The notes under the pieces are model-generated. The model was not told where the DNA came from and searched no databases. It was given only the letters and a program-made list of their open reading frames with translations. Below, piece after piece: positions 26,848 through 39,564 of a stretch of DNA of 64,000 nucleotides. How positions within the stretch are numbered: the first letter of the stretch is position 1; each line of letters starts with the position of its first letter. Origin of the DNA: Pagrus major (Eukaryota > Chordata > Actinopteri > Spariformes > Sparidae); assembly GCF_040436345.1 (NCBI RefSeq), contig NC_133221.1, forward strand, positions 31,509,589-31,573,588, read 5' to 3'. The position numbers and the translations under genes were made by a program.

Positions 26848-27674
26848 GCAGAGATGATGATCTGAACCTGGAAAAAAAAACAAGGGGCAGCCAACAGATG
26901 TTCTGTGGGAGTCTTTGCTTGAGTTATTGTGGCTTTTGATCCAATGCAAGCTACTTTTAAGCAGTGGGTGTAAACTAGTGAGTGTAATGGTAACACTGAA
27001 ATGGTTAGCATGTATTCCCATCGACCAACCATTTTTTATTCACAACAACAGCGTACAAGGAGTCAGATGTTGATAACAAGATGGAAATACTTTCATAGCA
27101 AAACATGCAAGTAATAATGCAGTCATTGTGGAAACCAAGCCAGACAAAAAGCCACCAACTTACCAAATTACATATAAGCTGCTTCATAAAGTGGCCAATT
27201 CGAAATGTCCTGGATTTACACAAAGGATGTTTGAGTTAGTTTTGCAACAAGAAAAAAGTTCATATAAGGTGAGAGAAGCAACTTTGCTTGTCTAAATTTC
27301 AAAATGCGAGATTAGTTAGCAAATCCAGATAATGCTTTTGGTATAGCAACAGTTGAGAGACAAGAGGAAAATGAAGGAGTGATGCAAGATCTGAACTGGG
27401 GACGTTGCCATTCATGCTCGACATCTTAACCCATAACTGCTTTTTTTGGTATTTGATTTTTAGCTCTTGACAACATTATTTAAAAAGTATCATTCCAGGT
27501 GTCCATCTTCTTATAATTTTGATTTTCTGGCACAACACAAAGACACTCTCTGGCCTGAAAATGGTTTAAAAATCTAAGTCTTTATAAAATTCTTGAACTC
27601 GGTAGAGTAAACAAAGGCAGCCTTAAAGAATCAGGTCTGTGGATGTTATGCTGGTGAGACTTTAAGTACCGATC
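26848..27674 (+). other. Probable gpr173 3' UTR and flanking sequence
   Basis: No ORF or repeat recognised. AT-rich sequence directly downstream of the receptor stop. I could not fix a poly(A) site. Confidence 0.35.
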
Positions 27675-27678
27675 TTAA

Positions 27679-28120
27679 AGGGGAATTTTGGTAGTTTAAA
27701 ACCTGGGCCCTATATTTACATGTTTTGGTGAGTTAATGATTCCAACTTCGCAAAAGTTTTGGAATTGGTCCAGTAGATTGCCTCAGTTGGTATCATGACA
27801 TGACTGCAACATAATCCTTTGGGGCAATTGTCAAAGTTAAGTCCACTGAAAGTGCTTGTTTTTGCAACTGACAGGCTGAGGTTTTTTTATTCTAAGTGTG
27901 TCTGTCTATGTGTCTAAGTGTATATTATGGAAATGATTCCTACAGAGACAGACCTCTTTTAAAAATAATAACAACCGTTTATGTTGCAGCCATTGCAACC
28001 TTGTCACAGCTGCCGGCTAAGGCGATCTATTGGACCAATTCTAAAATAATTGGTATGAATCATTAACACATCAGTACATGTAAATATAGGGCCTGGGTTT
28101 AAAGATAGCGAGATTTACCT
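27679..28120. mobile_element. Older TTAA-type MITE, relative of 5179-5505
   Basis: Begins AGGGGAATTTTGG after TTAA (27675-27678) and ends with a decayed complement followed by TCAA, a one-base change from TTAA. Subterminal arms AACCTGGGCCCTATATTTAC (left) and its inverse near 28080-28100 are well kept. No ORF. Shares the terminal AGGGGAATT and the ACCTGG-CCCTAT block with the MITE at 5179. Confidence 0.7.
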
Positions 28121-28124
28121 TCAA

Positions 28125-31055
28125 TTTTGTGATGAAATATGAATGCTTATATGAATACCCTTCACTGAATGAAGAAAAAAAAACTCTTTGTCTAAAGCGA
28201 ACACATCAGTGATAGGAACAGAAAGTATGAATATTTTCTTTGTTGACAAGTTATCCCTGTCTAATCCCCCACTATTTGTTGCTCATTGATGTTAACCAAA
28301 ACAAACTAAGATTCCCTTCAAGTAACTGGAGAAATTCTAATCATACATGTGGGTGCTTTTAATTTTGTGCATCATTTGAAGACAAAAGATAAACCCTCAT
28401 CAGCCCAGTTAATAGTAAGCAGAGGTTTGTTATAGCCTGCAATTTGAGTCTGAATACAATTAGCAGTTGCTCTTAGAAAGTAACACTTCCCTTACCTTAC
28501 AAGTAGTGCAAATAAGATCATCCAAATACTGAGAATGTGCTGGAAATCACTTTCCATTGGCTACCTGGTGCACGTAATTCACTCTAGGCCATTTTAAAAG
28601 TTTAAAATGGATGCACTATGTAATCACTTGTTGACAGATGATTTCTTTCAAAGCCTCACTTTCTTGTGACATCAGACTGGAGCTTTAGGTAACAGGCTAA
28701 TAATCACTGTGTGGATCAAGTTTCTGTCAGCAACCAGTCTGATCGCTTAAATTGGCGTTACTGCTGGAAATTTAGCTTTATCCATTTGTAGCGTAATTAT
28801 ACAGAAGCCTTCTTCTTCCCTTTTCAGTTCGACCTCTAAAAATGTCCAAATACAGATATAAAATGTCATTTTTTTTAATGTCTTTAAAAGCAAAATGATA
28901 AGGATCAGGATAGACTTTTGTAAGATGAGAGTTATTACTTTATTACTTTTAGTCGACATGTTTGACTTACTATGTCAGGAGTTACTTAGAGGATTTAATA
29001 GGACACAAATCCACAGCAACAATTATTGTATCCTGCATCTTGATGAGTGTGAGGTAAACTACGTCCCCATCACGACGTGGAGCCGAGATGGCTGACGCAA
29101 AAATTTAAATATTTCTTTCAACCAGCTCATAAGATTATGAGATAAACCTGTAGTCAATATCAACTTGATATTATTTGATCGTACAGTAGAGCCTTGGAGA
29201 GTTAAATCATCAGCATTACTACACACAGACTAGTGAAGGTACAACGATGCAGTTGAAGGCACATCAGCTGCTTTACTTTTGCACAAATATAGATGAATCG
29301 ATTAACTGTGCTTCTTTCTTGTTTCTCTCTGAAAATGAACTGCAACTTGAAGTTGAGTTTAGTGGACGTAAAGGGCAGGGCACAGAGATTGTAATTAGTG
29401 AATGTCTGAAAACATGACACAGTCCTTAAGATTGAGGGCAAACAGTGTGTTTGGGGATGCTCTACCGTGGCATATCTGTAACACCCGACAACAGCATGCC
29501 ACAGAGAATCGCTAATCTTTAAGAATTTTCAGAATTATGGCCTTACTCCATCAAAACGTCCAAACAATGCAACCAAGAGAAGACAAACCTGTGTCTTCTG
29601 TCTGCGCTGAAGTCATTCAACAGGATGAAATAGAACACTGTGTACACTAGTGACGTCCGGAAGACTTGTCGCTCTTCCCATCAAAACCTGGAGAACTGTG
29701 ATCATGGACAGAGAGGACATGGGGAGAAAAGGACAGTCAAACAAAAGTGACTTTTCTACTGCAGAACCTGAGTGAACCCTGCTCTGGATTTCTGTGGGAT
29801 CGTTTTTCTCAGTTGTTTTCCTCACAGATATCAACCTGAGGAACGAAGGAAAAACAACTGGTCTTTCCATTTTCATTTGTGAGACAAAGCCAGAGAAAAG
29901 TGTGGATTCACAGTCGATGCTGGAGAGACCTGACAGTGCTTTTTTAGTTGCCTCAGGCAGATTATCTTTTGTAAATTTAATGTGACCTCTGTACTAGTTA
30001 GTATGTATTATATTGACAGCAAACCAACTTTGAAATGCAACTGAAGAGTTCCTGATCATTGCATTTTTACTGTGTGTGTGTGCGCGCGCGCGTGCGTGCG
30101 TGTGTGTGTGTTTCTATTTGCAGGTATGAATGTGTGTATGTATGTGTAAGATGGTGGTTACATGGGTGAGACAGTTAAATGAGAGGGAAAATACTGACTA
30201 GATACATATTGCATTCTGAAGAGACATCATTCCTGCAAATGCTTCCTCAGTATTTCTAATGTTGACCTTTTTCCTCACACAAAGATCTGAATGTGTTTTC
30301 AAACCAATGAAGTTTACTTAAGTCCCTTTTTGTAAACATGTAGTAGATTATCATGAATTGGCCTTTTTTTGTACATATTGAGGGATAATGAAGGTAAAAA
30401 GGCTTGAGATAAAGAATCCAGACAGGCCAAAATGTGATTGAATACACTGGCCTCTCTCTGAATGTTTTGTTTAAGAATAAATTGATAAAAAATGAAGTAT
30501 GCCAAACTACAATTTTCATGATGATAAATAACCAAGAATTGTACATACAAAACACTGCACTTTGACATCAAATCAGCTCCAAATTGCTATTCTCTTTAAA
30601 GGATAAAACCAAATTATTCAGCTTGGGTCTTCTCCATCATTCCCATCAGCAATGATTACACTGAGGCTTGTGAACACAGTGGCCTCACAGTCTGAAAGGT
30701 CAAGAAACACAAGCAGTCAGATGATCAGACAGGTTGAAAAACCAACCAACAGGTCAGTTGGAACATGAATAGTAAAATTACAACCAATACTTTGTAGGAA
30801 AAATAAATCAAGGTTTACAGACACAATACAGTGCCACAGGAATGAGTCCTAAAACCAGGAAATAAGTTAGCATTTTGCTCTTCATGTTCCCTCTTCTCAA
30901 AGTCAGTGGGGTTTTTGAATTGGTTTTCAGTTAAATGCCTGAATTAAGGTCTGTGGTTAATACAAGCTTAATGTTTGTAATGTTTTACATAAAACACAGC
31001 AGTAAATTCCCTGCATGTGAATTATGAAGCCTTTACGTGTCTAAAAAAAGCCAGT
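28125..31055. other. Intergenic, no recognised gene
   Basis: AT-rich sequence without splice-supported ORFs. It contains an alternating TG/CG purine-pyrimidine tract at 30071-30111. Nothing else recognised. Confidence 0.4.
30071..30111. repeat. (TG)n-(CG)n-(TG)n alternating tract
   Basis: About 41 bp of strict purine-pyrimidine alternation including a CG core, a classic left-handed (Z) DNA-prone sequence. Confidence 0.85.
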
Positions 31056-31059
31056 TGCT

Positions 31060-32625
31060 AACAAGTGTCTAAATGAGTCTACAGGGGCTGTCAGAGACAT
31101 TAAACATCATCTCCGTGAACACAGAGACTCATCTGTTCACCAGTCTGCCTTTACAGACAGACTCTAGTTGCAAACTATTCTAACTCCAACTTCACAACAA
31201 CAACTAGTTAAGTGCACAGGAGCCCTAAATGGTTATAGAGAGCCAAAGTCATGTCCCTTCTGGTGGACTCAGTGGGACCTTATATCAGAAAAACTTTGTC
31301 ACTATTTTCACAGACTTTAATGACTTGGAAAACTATCTTTTAAATTGACAAATATCATATGTGTGATTCGTGACACAGTTCAAACGGGATCTGAAAATTA
31401 TTTGTTATCCTCCATTCTCTGCCATACAAAGTTTTTCTGAAATAAAAAATGGGGGCCCCATGGGGCAAACCAGAAGGGGCATGACTTTGGCTCTCTATGG
31501 GTCTCTTAATTTCCTGTGATAACAACTTCAATTGTATTTGTTTTCTCAAGATCAGAAGTTATTTATGTCATTGTCAAGGAATAGCACATTTTCCCGAGAT
31601 AACAAGATAATTTATCTCGAGAAATAACGTAATAAGATTCAAAAGGGTGGACCATTACTTACGTTTTGGGAGTGTATACATTTTTAATGAACCATTTGAA
31701 TGTTTTACCTATTGATTTGATATGAGGATATTTACATTATGGCTACTTCAGGAGATAGACATAACAATAGTATTATTATGTAGTGCTTGTTTCCACACAG
31801 ACTTTTCAGAGTAGGTTGCCTGAGTGTTCGCTATACCATGTATGTACATCTGTGACGGAAATTATGACAGTGTTAGCAGCTGAAAATCATTTAATCGTCC
31901 ATTCTGTGTAGAGATAGGGCAGAATGAAACAACATCCTACATACAGTGATCAACTCAAAGCAGACATGTTTCTGTCCAATAGGCTACAACCTCTCGTTGG
32001 CTTAGGGAAAAAACTACCCACGTTAGTGGGTGTTTGAATGGTATAGGCTAATCAAATATGTATATAAATAAATAAGATTAAAGTACAGTCTGATTAATTA
32101 ATTAATCTATTATGGGTACACCTTGAGCTGACATTTTCAGCTTCAGGCTACAAGTTAAAAGAGGGAATAGCCTTTTGTTTTCTCATGATAACTGGTTAAT
32201 TTATCGTGTTATCTAGGGATAACAAAGCTGGTTTCTTCGAGATAACAAGAAAAATCAATCTGTCACAAGAAAAACGATTTTTAAGCGACATTAAAAAATA
32301 ATTGCAGCTATGGCCGTTAAGGTTAAAGCTTCTGTACAAGACACTTAGTGGTGGTGACGTTAAAGTCATACAACCATGATGTAGTTTGTTTAAAGCCTAA
32401 TGTTAGCTTTTTACTTCTGGTGATTTCATTAACACTTCAAAAATCAGTCTTGTTCATCTTGTTGAACAAAATTTGTAAGAATCATAAACTTGTGTTTGCC
32501 ACATACTTTATTTTCTGCAAAATCCGAAATCCCAAAAATCCCATAGGCTTTTTGTTAAGGGAACCAGGGCGATGCTGACTCGCTGGTTAGCTGACAAAAA
32601 TACGTCATCCCTGCCGTTCTCTAAT
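31060..32625 (+). repeat. Dispersed unclassified repeat, long copy
   Basis: Three ordered blocks also occur at 54214-54460: the 'ctaac...gagtctacag...cattaaac' start (31060-31180), the 'agac.cttagtg.tggtg' middle (about 32335), and the 'acaaaaatacgt.atccct' end (about 32595). The copy here is longer and holds an inserted MITE (31235-31502). No coding capacity seen. The family is not one I can name. Confidence 0.5.
31235..31502. mobile_element. MITE with ~65-bp inverted repeats
   Basis: Left arm 31235-31297 (atagagagccaaagtcatg ... cagaaaaactttgt) is complementary to the right arm at 31426-31500 with a few gaps. There is no ORF, and no clear target duplication could be read. Confidence 0.7.
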
Positions 32626-34440
32626 CCTGCTTCGATTTTGACTTAAGTTGTTGTGCAATGTTTTCCCATTCGGTGAGGTTTTTTACTGAGTCATTAACTT
32701 TTACATGCAAAAACAGTAGTAATTCAGATCATTTTGACGTGGCAATGTCATCAAGTTCGTGTAACCAAAAGAAATGATGGTTAAAAAAGAAATAAAACCC
32801 AAGTTGTAATAAACTGGAATTATCCTTTAATCTCTGCCTTGCGTCTCAGAATGGCCCTCTAACAGCCTGGTCACACTAAACATTAGCAGAGTGCGAAGCT
32901 TCTGTTTCTAGTGGCAAACTAGAAATAAAAAAAAGCATTCATTGATAACACACAGCTAAAAATCAACTTGATACTGTATCACACAGTAGCCAAAGCTCTT
33001 TTTCACTGCAGGTTTTACTCTGATAGCTTAATTTTATAAAACTGAACAAGCTAGTATGGATTTCCCTAAAGATTGTATTTTCTTGTCTTGTGCACAAGAA
33101 AATAAAATGTACAAGATTTCAAATATGTATCATCTTTGTTTGGACAGTGCAGTATGATCGCCCTTTTTAAGGTCAGAAAAAAAATAGAGACAGCTAACAA
33201 TGGAAACTTGCTGGCTTACAGAAGTTGCATTTTAATAGTGTAAAAGTTCCATTGAAAGAAGTAGAACATGGTAGCTCTTACACATGGCATGCAATTTTGC
33301 TGTCATGAATGCTGTTGTGACTGGGCCTCAGCTGTGAAGGAGCCAGATGCCAGTCTGGCAAGTGAATGTCCAAATCCGTCTCTGGTTGTTCTGCTGTGTA
33401 ACTGTCACATTTCAAATATGCACGGTAACAGGAATCACAATAACAAGGTGTCACAGCACCTATATACAGTCCAATATGGGAAAAACTCGAAGTATTCCAA
33501 TGTTTTAGCGAGGGTGAATTCTCCAGAAACTGTTCATTTTGAACCTTAAGGCAGAACAATGTTGAAAGTCACCTCAATGCATCATGAAGTCAAAAAACAA
33601 CCTTGAAAAGACACCAAAAGGTTTGAAGGATGTGAGAGGATTTTTTTCTGACCACCGAAAACCATGGAGGCAAGTCAGATGCTGCAGTTTCCATTTGTTC
33701 TGTATTATTTAAAAAAGTGACTGAGCTATTACGCATGTCCCTGGCGATTTATGATTTTTGTTGTCGGTTTTGTAATGAAAATAAATTTCATTTGAAATGA
33801 TCAGAACATTATTATGATTACCTATGGTAGGGTCTCCCCAGGATTCCTGGGCATGGTGGTGTATCAATTTCAAAAACATAATACTGTGCACACAGAACAT
33901 GTATAAGTGTATGTATTTAACATCCTGTTTTGGAAGATGAATGATGATGATGATGATGATTATTAAGGATAATGATGATGGTATGGTAGAGTATGGGGCA
34001 GTACCATTGTTTCATTCTAAAACTTAAGGAGTCGCGTCACCTAAAGTACAAAAAATTACTCTACCACTCATTTACCTTTAGTGGTATTTAGCTATCCAAA
34101 TGTACACAGAAATAAGGAGGCAAAAGACACACCCTTGTCTACATCATTGGAGTTGAGGTGGAGCAGCTGAACAGTTTTAGGATCCTGTTTATCAACATCA
34201 CAGAGAACCTATTTGTATTACCAACCTGGTAAAAAAACAAAAACAAAAAAAAACCAAGTAGTTCCTATGGAAAATTTAAGTGGCAACACATTTTTTTTTT
34301 TGCCAACTAGTAGTATTATTGTTGGTACCGCTGTGGCAAAGACAACCGGATTGTCTCTGTTTACCTCAGAGTCACGAATAACAACAACGCAGTTTATTCA
34401 ATCATTGTGGCCTGGTTTGTGTGGATGTTTTTTCACACAC
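32626..34440. other. Intergenic, no recognised gene
   Basis: AT-rich. ATG/GAT trinucleotide runs near 33940-33980. Short open frames show no recognisable family or splice context. Confidence 0.4.
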
Positions 34441-34525
34441 AAACACCCACCCAAACAGACCAAGTACACCCCTCCATTGCAACGGCATTCCCAGATGGCA
34501 GTGCCCTCCCCCAACCCCAACCCCA
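34441..34525 (-). mobile_element. Tc1-like scrap
   Basis: The phrase accaagtacacccctccattg, followed by a 'agatggcagtg' phrase, matches in reverse the segment near 51350-51395 of the Tc1 remnant in suv39h1 intron 2. Only about 80 bp is recognisable. Confidence 0.45.
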
Positions 34526-36205
34526 ACCCCTTCATTTAAGTGACATTTGGAAGGAACCTGGTTACATCCATTATAAAGAGGAGAAATATTACAGATACCA
34601 AACTTATCAAGTTCACATATGGCCATGAGAAGGCCTGAAAAATCCTGAATCTATCATTTAACCTTTATTAACTTGATTCCTCCCATCAAGAAATGCATGC
34701 ATACATTAAACTGTGCATCTCTCAGTAAGGAAATCCAAACTGTTCCTAACCACCACTGTGGTTTCATTTGACCCAGACACAAGCTGTCTGGCTGATCTGA
34801 CTTGTTCACCTTTCGCTGACATCAACCACCTGTGTCTCTTCACTTGGAGCTCAGGAAGTCCTGATCCTCGACAAATCCAGCAAATCCAAAGCAATCCCTG
34901 CCACATGAGATGAGGGAGACACTCTTCTGGTGAGATCATTGGCTTTCACTGAGGACAGACTCAACACCACTCCGGCCTACATTTACATCCAAGGAGCTCT
35001 CAGAGCAGCACTGACACGACCAATCATTAAGCAGAATTAGGCCAGACTTTGGTGTCAAGACTCCTCTGTCTTTCATGCTAATCATGCTAATACCTTACTT
35101 TAGTTTAGTCCAAACAACAGTGATATCCATATTCCATTGCTTTCTTCCAGTTGTCTCCCAGATAGTGGAATAAATGAAGCCGAGTAAGTCATAATACACC
35201 TAGAGACAAATCAGTCACTGCATCAATAACAACCAAACCCAGACATTCTATTGAGATATCCAAAACTAAATCCTAACTAAATTCAAATTTTCTGGTCTCA
35301 CCTCACAATGGTTTGACTCGTAACCAGTGTTAAATTTGATGAGAGCTTTAAATATAGATGAATGTGTGTATGTATGTATGTATGTATGTATGTATGTATG
35401 TATGTATGTATGTATGTATGTATGTATGTATGTATGTATGTGTGTGTGTGTGTTATATGTAGTAAACACAGTACAGAATGCAGGAAGTACTACCCACTAC
35501 ATAGTCGACTATATAGTAAGTTCACCATTTTGTAGTGCTGTCCACATGTATAGTGAGATTTACAGTATTATACCCTATGTAGTTGACTCAAAGTATCCCG
35601 CAATGCATCGTGAAAAGCAGTGTACAACCAGTGGTCATTAACAAGCATTATACACCACCATGCAATGCACTGGAGGAAGTTTTTTCATTTGACCAATTTC
35701 ATATTGTCCTCTATACGGAACTCCCTGGGTCAATAGTAGTAGTCAATAGTGAATAACAATGATTTCGGACAAAACCAATGGCTTACATATGACAATCAAT
35801 TTGTCTGCTTCATCTCAGGGTTATGCAACTCCAGCCTGAAGAACTGAACAATTTGAAACTGTCAGGAAAACATCACATTGGATTTTATGTATTTCATTTT
35901 TCAATAATTTCTTTCATAAAGTTTGTATTTTGTAAGTTGTTTGTGTATTTTTATGATATGGGGCAGATGGAGAGTGAAGTTATTCAGTACAAAGAAATAT
36001 GAATGTCAAGTATTGTACCACCATTATAACAGGAGGAATGGAAACTAAACATTTTCTGTATAATGTGGATGACAGCTATAGCTGGTCAAAAGCACCATCT
36101 AGTGGTAAAGTGTGTTGCATACTTAACCTTTTCAGCATCAAATCGGGGCTAGACTAAAGGTTTCTAAGGGGGCAGTGGATGGAATTCTCAAACTCTTTGC
36201 AAAAC
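34526..36205. other. Intergenic, no recognised gene
   Basis: Nothing supportable apart from the GTAT microsatellite at 35364-35452. Confidence 0.4.
35364..35452. repeat. (GTAT)n microsatellite
   Basis: About twenty GTAT units followed by GT units. Period 4, so not a CRISPR array. Confidence 0.95.
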
Positions 36206-36945
36206 CTAAATAAGGTCTATCCATGGCACGATTAGGCAGAACCAAAGTGACCGGACCATCAGAAGATCAATACACCATACTGAGCTCTCTGAGAGAAACA
36301 AAAGCAACTTCATCACAAATACAGACTTTACTAAATGAACACAAGCCTCCAATCAGCAAAAGGTCCTGTCAAAAGAAGGCTGTCTTGTAGAGTCTAGGAG
36401 GATGAGTAGTAATTTATAAACCACCTCTCAGGATTGAAACAAGGCCAAATGCTTGGAGTGGGCTCAGAAATACCAGCATTTCACAGTGGATGACTGAAAA
36501 AAAAAAGTCCTTTTTACTGAAGTTAGAGATGTATGGCAGTAACAGAGGGGAATATGTAAGGAGATGAACAGGAGAGAGAATGATACCAGAGTGTTTCAAA
36601 CCCACAATGAAACAAGATAGTGGGAATATTCAAGTCTGGGGCCATTTTGCGTCTTCTGGAGTTGGACACCTGCACAGAATTGACTCCACCCTGACCAAGG
36701 GGAAGTATCACTCAATTCTTCAGACATGCTCCACCCTATGGTTTGAATCTTCAGGAGAATGATTCACAGTGGAGCAGGATAATGAGCCCAAACATACCTC
36801 AGAACTACTTGAAGACCAATGTGGACTTTCCTCCACAGTCACAGGACCTCAACCCCACTAAGCATTAATGACAATTGAAGACTTAGAAAGCCAAGCATTC
36901 TGTAACATCACAGGAAGCTTTGTGGTACACTGTTAAATCATGCGT
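36206..36945 (+). mobile_element. Heavily decayed Tc1-like transposon
   Basis: With many stops and frameshifts the plus strand reads Tc1 transposase scraps: a start like LGRTKVTGPSEDQYTILSSL, a middle with 'ggggccattttgcgtcttctg' (WGHFASSG), QPK-type DNEPKHTS ('gataatgagcccaaacatac'), and SQDLNPTKH in place of SPDLNPIEH. It ends at the TA-rich tract. Terminal repeats not found. Confidence 0.65.
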
Positions 36946-36957
36946 CATGAGTCTAAC

Positions 36958-37030
36958 TCATATATATACTATATATATATATATATATACTATATATATA
37001 CTATATATATATATATATATACTATATATA

Positions 37031-37094
<64 letters not shown>

Positions 37095-37206
37095 TATATA
37101 TATATATATACTATATATATATATATATATACTATATATATATATATATATACTATATATATATATATATATATGTATGTATATACACAGTATATATACA
37201 TACATA
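36958..37206. repeat. Compound (TA)n / TACTATA repeat
   Basis: About 250 bp of TA units broken at intervals by ACT, giving a higher-order pattern. It is self-complementary and likely cruciform-prone. Confidence 0.93.
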
Positions 37207-37526
37207 TATAATATTACATTCCAAACAAATGAAAAAATGTACATATCTTGAATGGTGATCTCAGACAATGGGACCCTACTGTATGTAAAATTTAGTAAAA
37301 CAATATTTTAAAAAATCAGGAAAGCGTGCGGTAACTTTAAAACCATTTATTTACATTGTTTTTGTTCTCCAGCTATAAGAAAGTCCCACACTGAAGTACT
37401 AACTTCTAACATTTTTAAATATACACACTGTAAAATAATCAGCTATTTGACCACAAAACAAATACTGTACAGTCACAAGGAACATTGGTAGAAAAAGATA
37501 TTAGACTCCTCTCACTTCACCATTAA

Positions 37527-37720
37527 AGGGCCAGTTCATCATAATCACAAAAGAAAAAAACACTTTCTAACTTATCCCTGATTGTATTTGACAATGCAAA
37601 CAATTTTACCTATTGAGTTCTGATAGTCTCTCAGATCTGTTTCCCATACTGAGTTTCTCAAAATTTCACTAAACAAGTATCCAGGTGTAAAACATATCCA
37701 GGAAGTTGTCTTTTGTACTG
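37527..37720. repeat. TTAA-type MITE, left-end fragment (tentative)
   Basis: Starts with TTAA followed by AGGGCCAGTTCATC, like the start of the MITE at 39168 (AGGGGACAGTTAGG). The matching right end is not adjacent, so the fragment is partial. Confidence 0.4.
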
Positions 37721-37773
37721 TCCTGACCTTCCTTCACCTTGACTGATATTGGTGATTGGAAGCAGAGTGTATA

Positions 37774-37834
37774 TGTACACACACACACACACAGACAGAC
37801 AGACAGACAGACAGAGAGAGAGAGAGAGAGAGAG
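37774..37834. repeat. (CA)n-(CAGA)n-(GA)n microsatellite
   Basis: Three adjacent simple tracts. Confidence 0.93.
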
Positions 37835-38369
37835 ACTCTATACTGAGCAGCAGTGTTGGCTGAGCTGAGGGTGACTCCATCCCTGCAGATTCAGGTTCAT
37901 TGCATAGTAAGCCTTGCTATCATCCTAGGAGTTGATTGCTAGTTGAAAGCCAGCCACAAATCTGGCACGTCAGATGTGTTGAAGACAAAAGTACTCGGTG
38001 TGCTTCAGACAAAGTGCCTTTCAGATTGTCTGAAACCACTTTTCTGATGGCAGACTGGTGGGATGTGGCAAGGTGGGCAACAATATCTTGAAACTTTTGA
38101 AAATATTATCCAGTTTACAGTCTTCTATCAACTTACAGATGAAGTGAGTGAGCGCAAACCATGAATGTCCTCAGGAGACATTGTTGTCTTGATGAGATGA
38201 ATTGTACAAATGGCAGGTAACAGCAGAATTTAATTTCTGATCAGGGAGGCAGTGGGATGCAGTCAGGAGGAGAATATCATGGCAGGCGTTCACCTCACCT
38301 TCCAGTGTGGACATTCAGAACAGCTGGAAACATTTCTACTCGGTATTTTAACAACACGAGTCAGGGGAA

Positions 38370-38460
38370 GTTTCAGAGTCCACAAAACATTTCTGGAGCT
38401 TCACAGCAAAACAGCGTTGCAGCATTCTCCAAAACAACTGAAGTATATGGGGACTTGTAA
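38370..38460 (-). repeat. Fragment of the TTAA MITE family
   Basis: The core aaaacatttctggag...cagcaaaacag.gttgcagcattct is the reverse complement of the segment at 39275-39345 and also matches 59468-59500. It is a partial, inverted copy. Confidence 0.65.
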
Positions 38461-38735
38461 CGTTAAAAAACAACCTAAACAATAAATTAAAAAATAAAGG
38501 GCTCGGCTGTAGTCCAAGAAAGAGACCTCCAGAAGCCCTGAGATCCAAGATTGAGTTGACAAAACGTTATTATACAGCCATTTCAAGCCGAAATCTTCAC
38601 TGTAGCTGCAAAGCTAAAAGCGTTAACACGTTTGTGTTAACGTCATGTTTGTAAATGAAGTCCATTCAAATCAATCTGGGATAGCGGTGGTGGCGGACAC
38701 TTTGTTTGTTTCCTGTATGTTTTTTTACCTCCAAC

Positions 38736-38880
38736 TAGGGGGCCATGTTTTCACCCATGTCCGTTTGTGTCTTTGTTGGTTTGTCAGCAGGATTACACAA
38801 AAACTACTTGATTTCGCTGAAACTTGGATGGAGGATGGGTTTTGGCCCAGAATAATTAGCTTTTGGTGCGAATCAGGATA
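38736..38880 (+). repeat. Dispersed repeat, 'cacaaaaactact' family, copy 1
   Basis: Shares catgttttcacccatgtcc, acacaaaaactact and aaacttggatggaggatgg with 40622-40765. This phrase set is widespread in fish genomes as a non-coding dispersed repeat. Confidence 0.65.
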
Positions 38881-39167
38881 AAAGGATGCATCCAGGATGT
38901 TTTTCTCACTTTCTTTAACATCGCAAGCTACTGTGTTTTTCTGACATTTTCGTAAATTTCTCAGGGAATAACGCATGGATCTTGATGAAACAAACAAAAG
39001 AAAAAATCAGGCTTATTAATGTGGCTGGTATCTATGAGTGAGTACAATTTGATGCAGATCTTAGATCTGGTGAGCTTAAATTATAGTTAAGCAGTTATGG
39101 CTGGTTTAAAATATAGAGTGACTGACATAGGGTGAATCTAAAATTGGCTTAGACTTGATTGAATTAA

Positions 39168-39413
39168 AGGGGACAGTTAGGCCTTCCAAGGTATGAGCTC
39201 TATTGAATGTCAATTGTTTTCATTTGTTTTTATAATTAATAAAAAGTTGATTAAGTCCCAAGCTACTTTAGCTGCTTAGTAGAATGCTGCAACTCTGTTT
39301 TGCTGTGACACTCCAGAAATGTTTTATGGACTACAAAACTTCACCGACTTTACACTGTCATGGGGTTGAGTAAATAATGACAGAGTTTTTGAATTTTTAG
39401 GTAAACTTTTCCT
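39168..39413. mobile_element. TTAA-flanked MITE (246 bp)
   Basis: Flanked by TTAA at 39164-39167 and 39414-39417. Termini AGGGGACAGTTAGG and its approximate inverse AAACTTTTCCT. No ORF. Fragments of the same family lie at 38370-38460 and 59460-59575. Confidence 0.75.
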
Positions 39414-39531
39414 TTAACCACCATGCACTGCTGCCAAATAAACAGACCATCAGGAGCATGTCACACAAGTGACAGGACTGAAAGTACAAAACTAAAAGCA
39501 CTACAAATTACAAATAGAATTATAAAATGTC

Positions 39532-39537
<6 letters not shown>

Positions 39538-39562
<25 letters not shown>
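39538..39562. repeat. Poly(A) tract
   Basis: A run of about 25 A residues. There is no preceding retrogene or SINE body that I can recognise. Confidence 0.85.

Positions 39563-39564
<2 letters not shown>

Noticed and set aside
35364..35452. Possible regularly spaced repeat array
   Set aside because: Period-4 microsatellite without spacers. No CRISPR-like repeat-spacer structure exists in the window.
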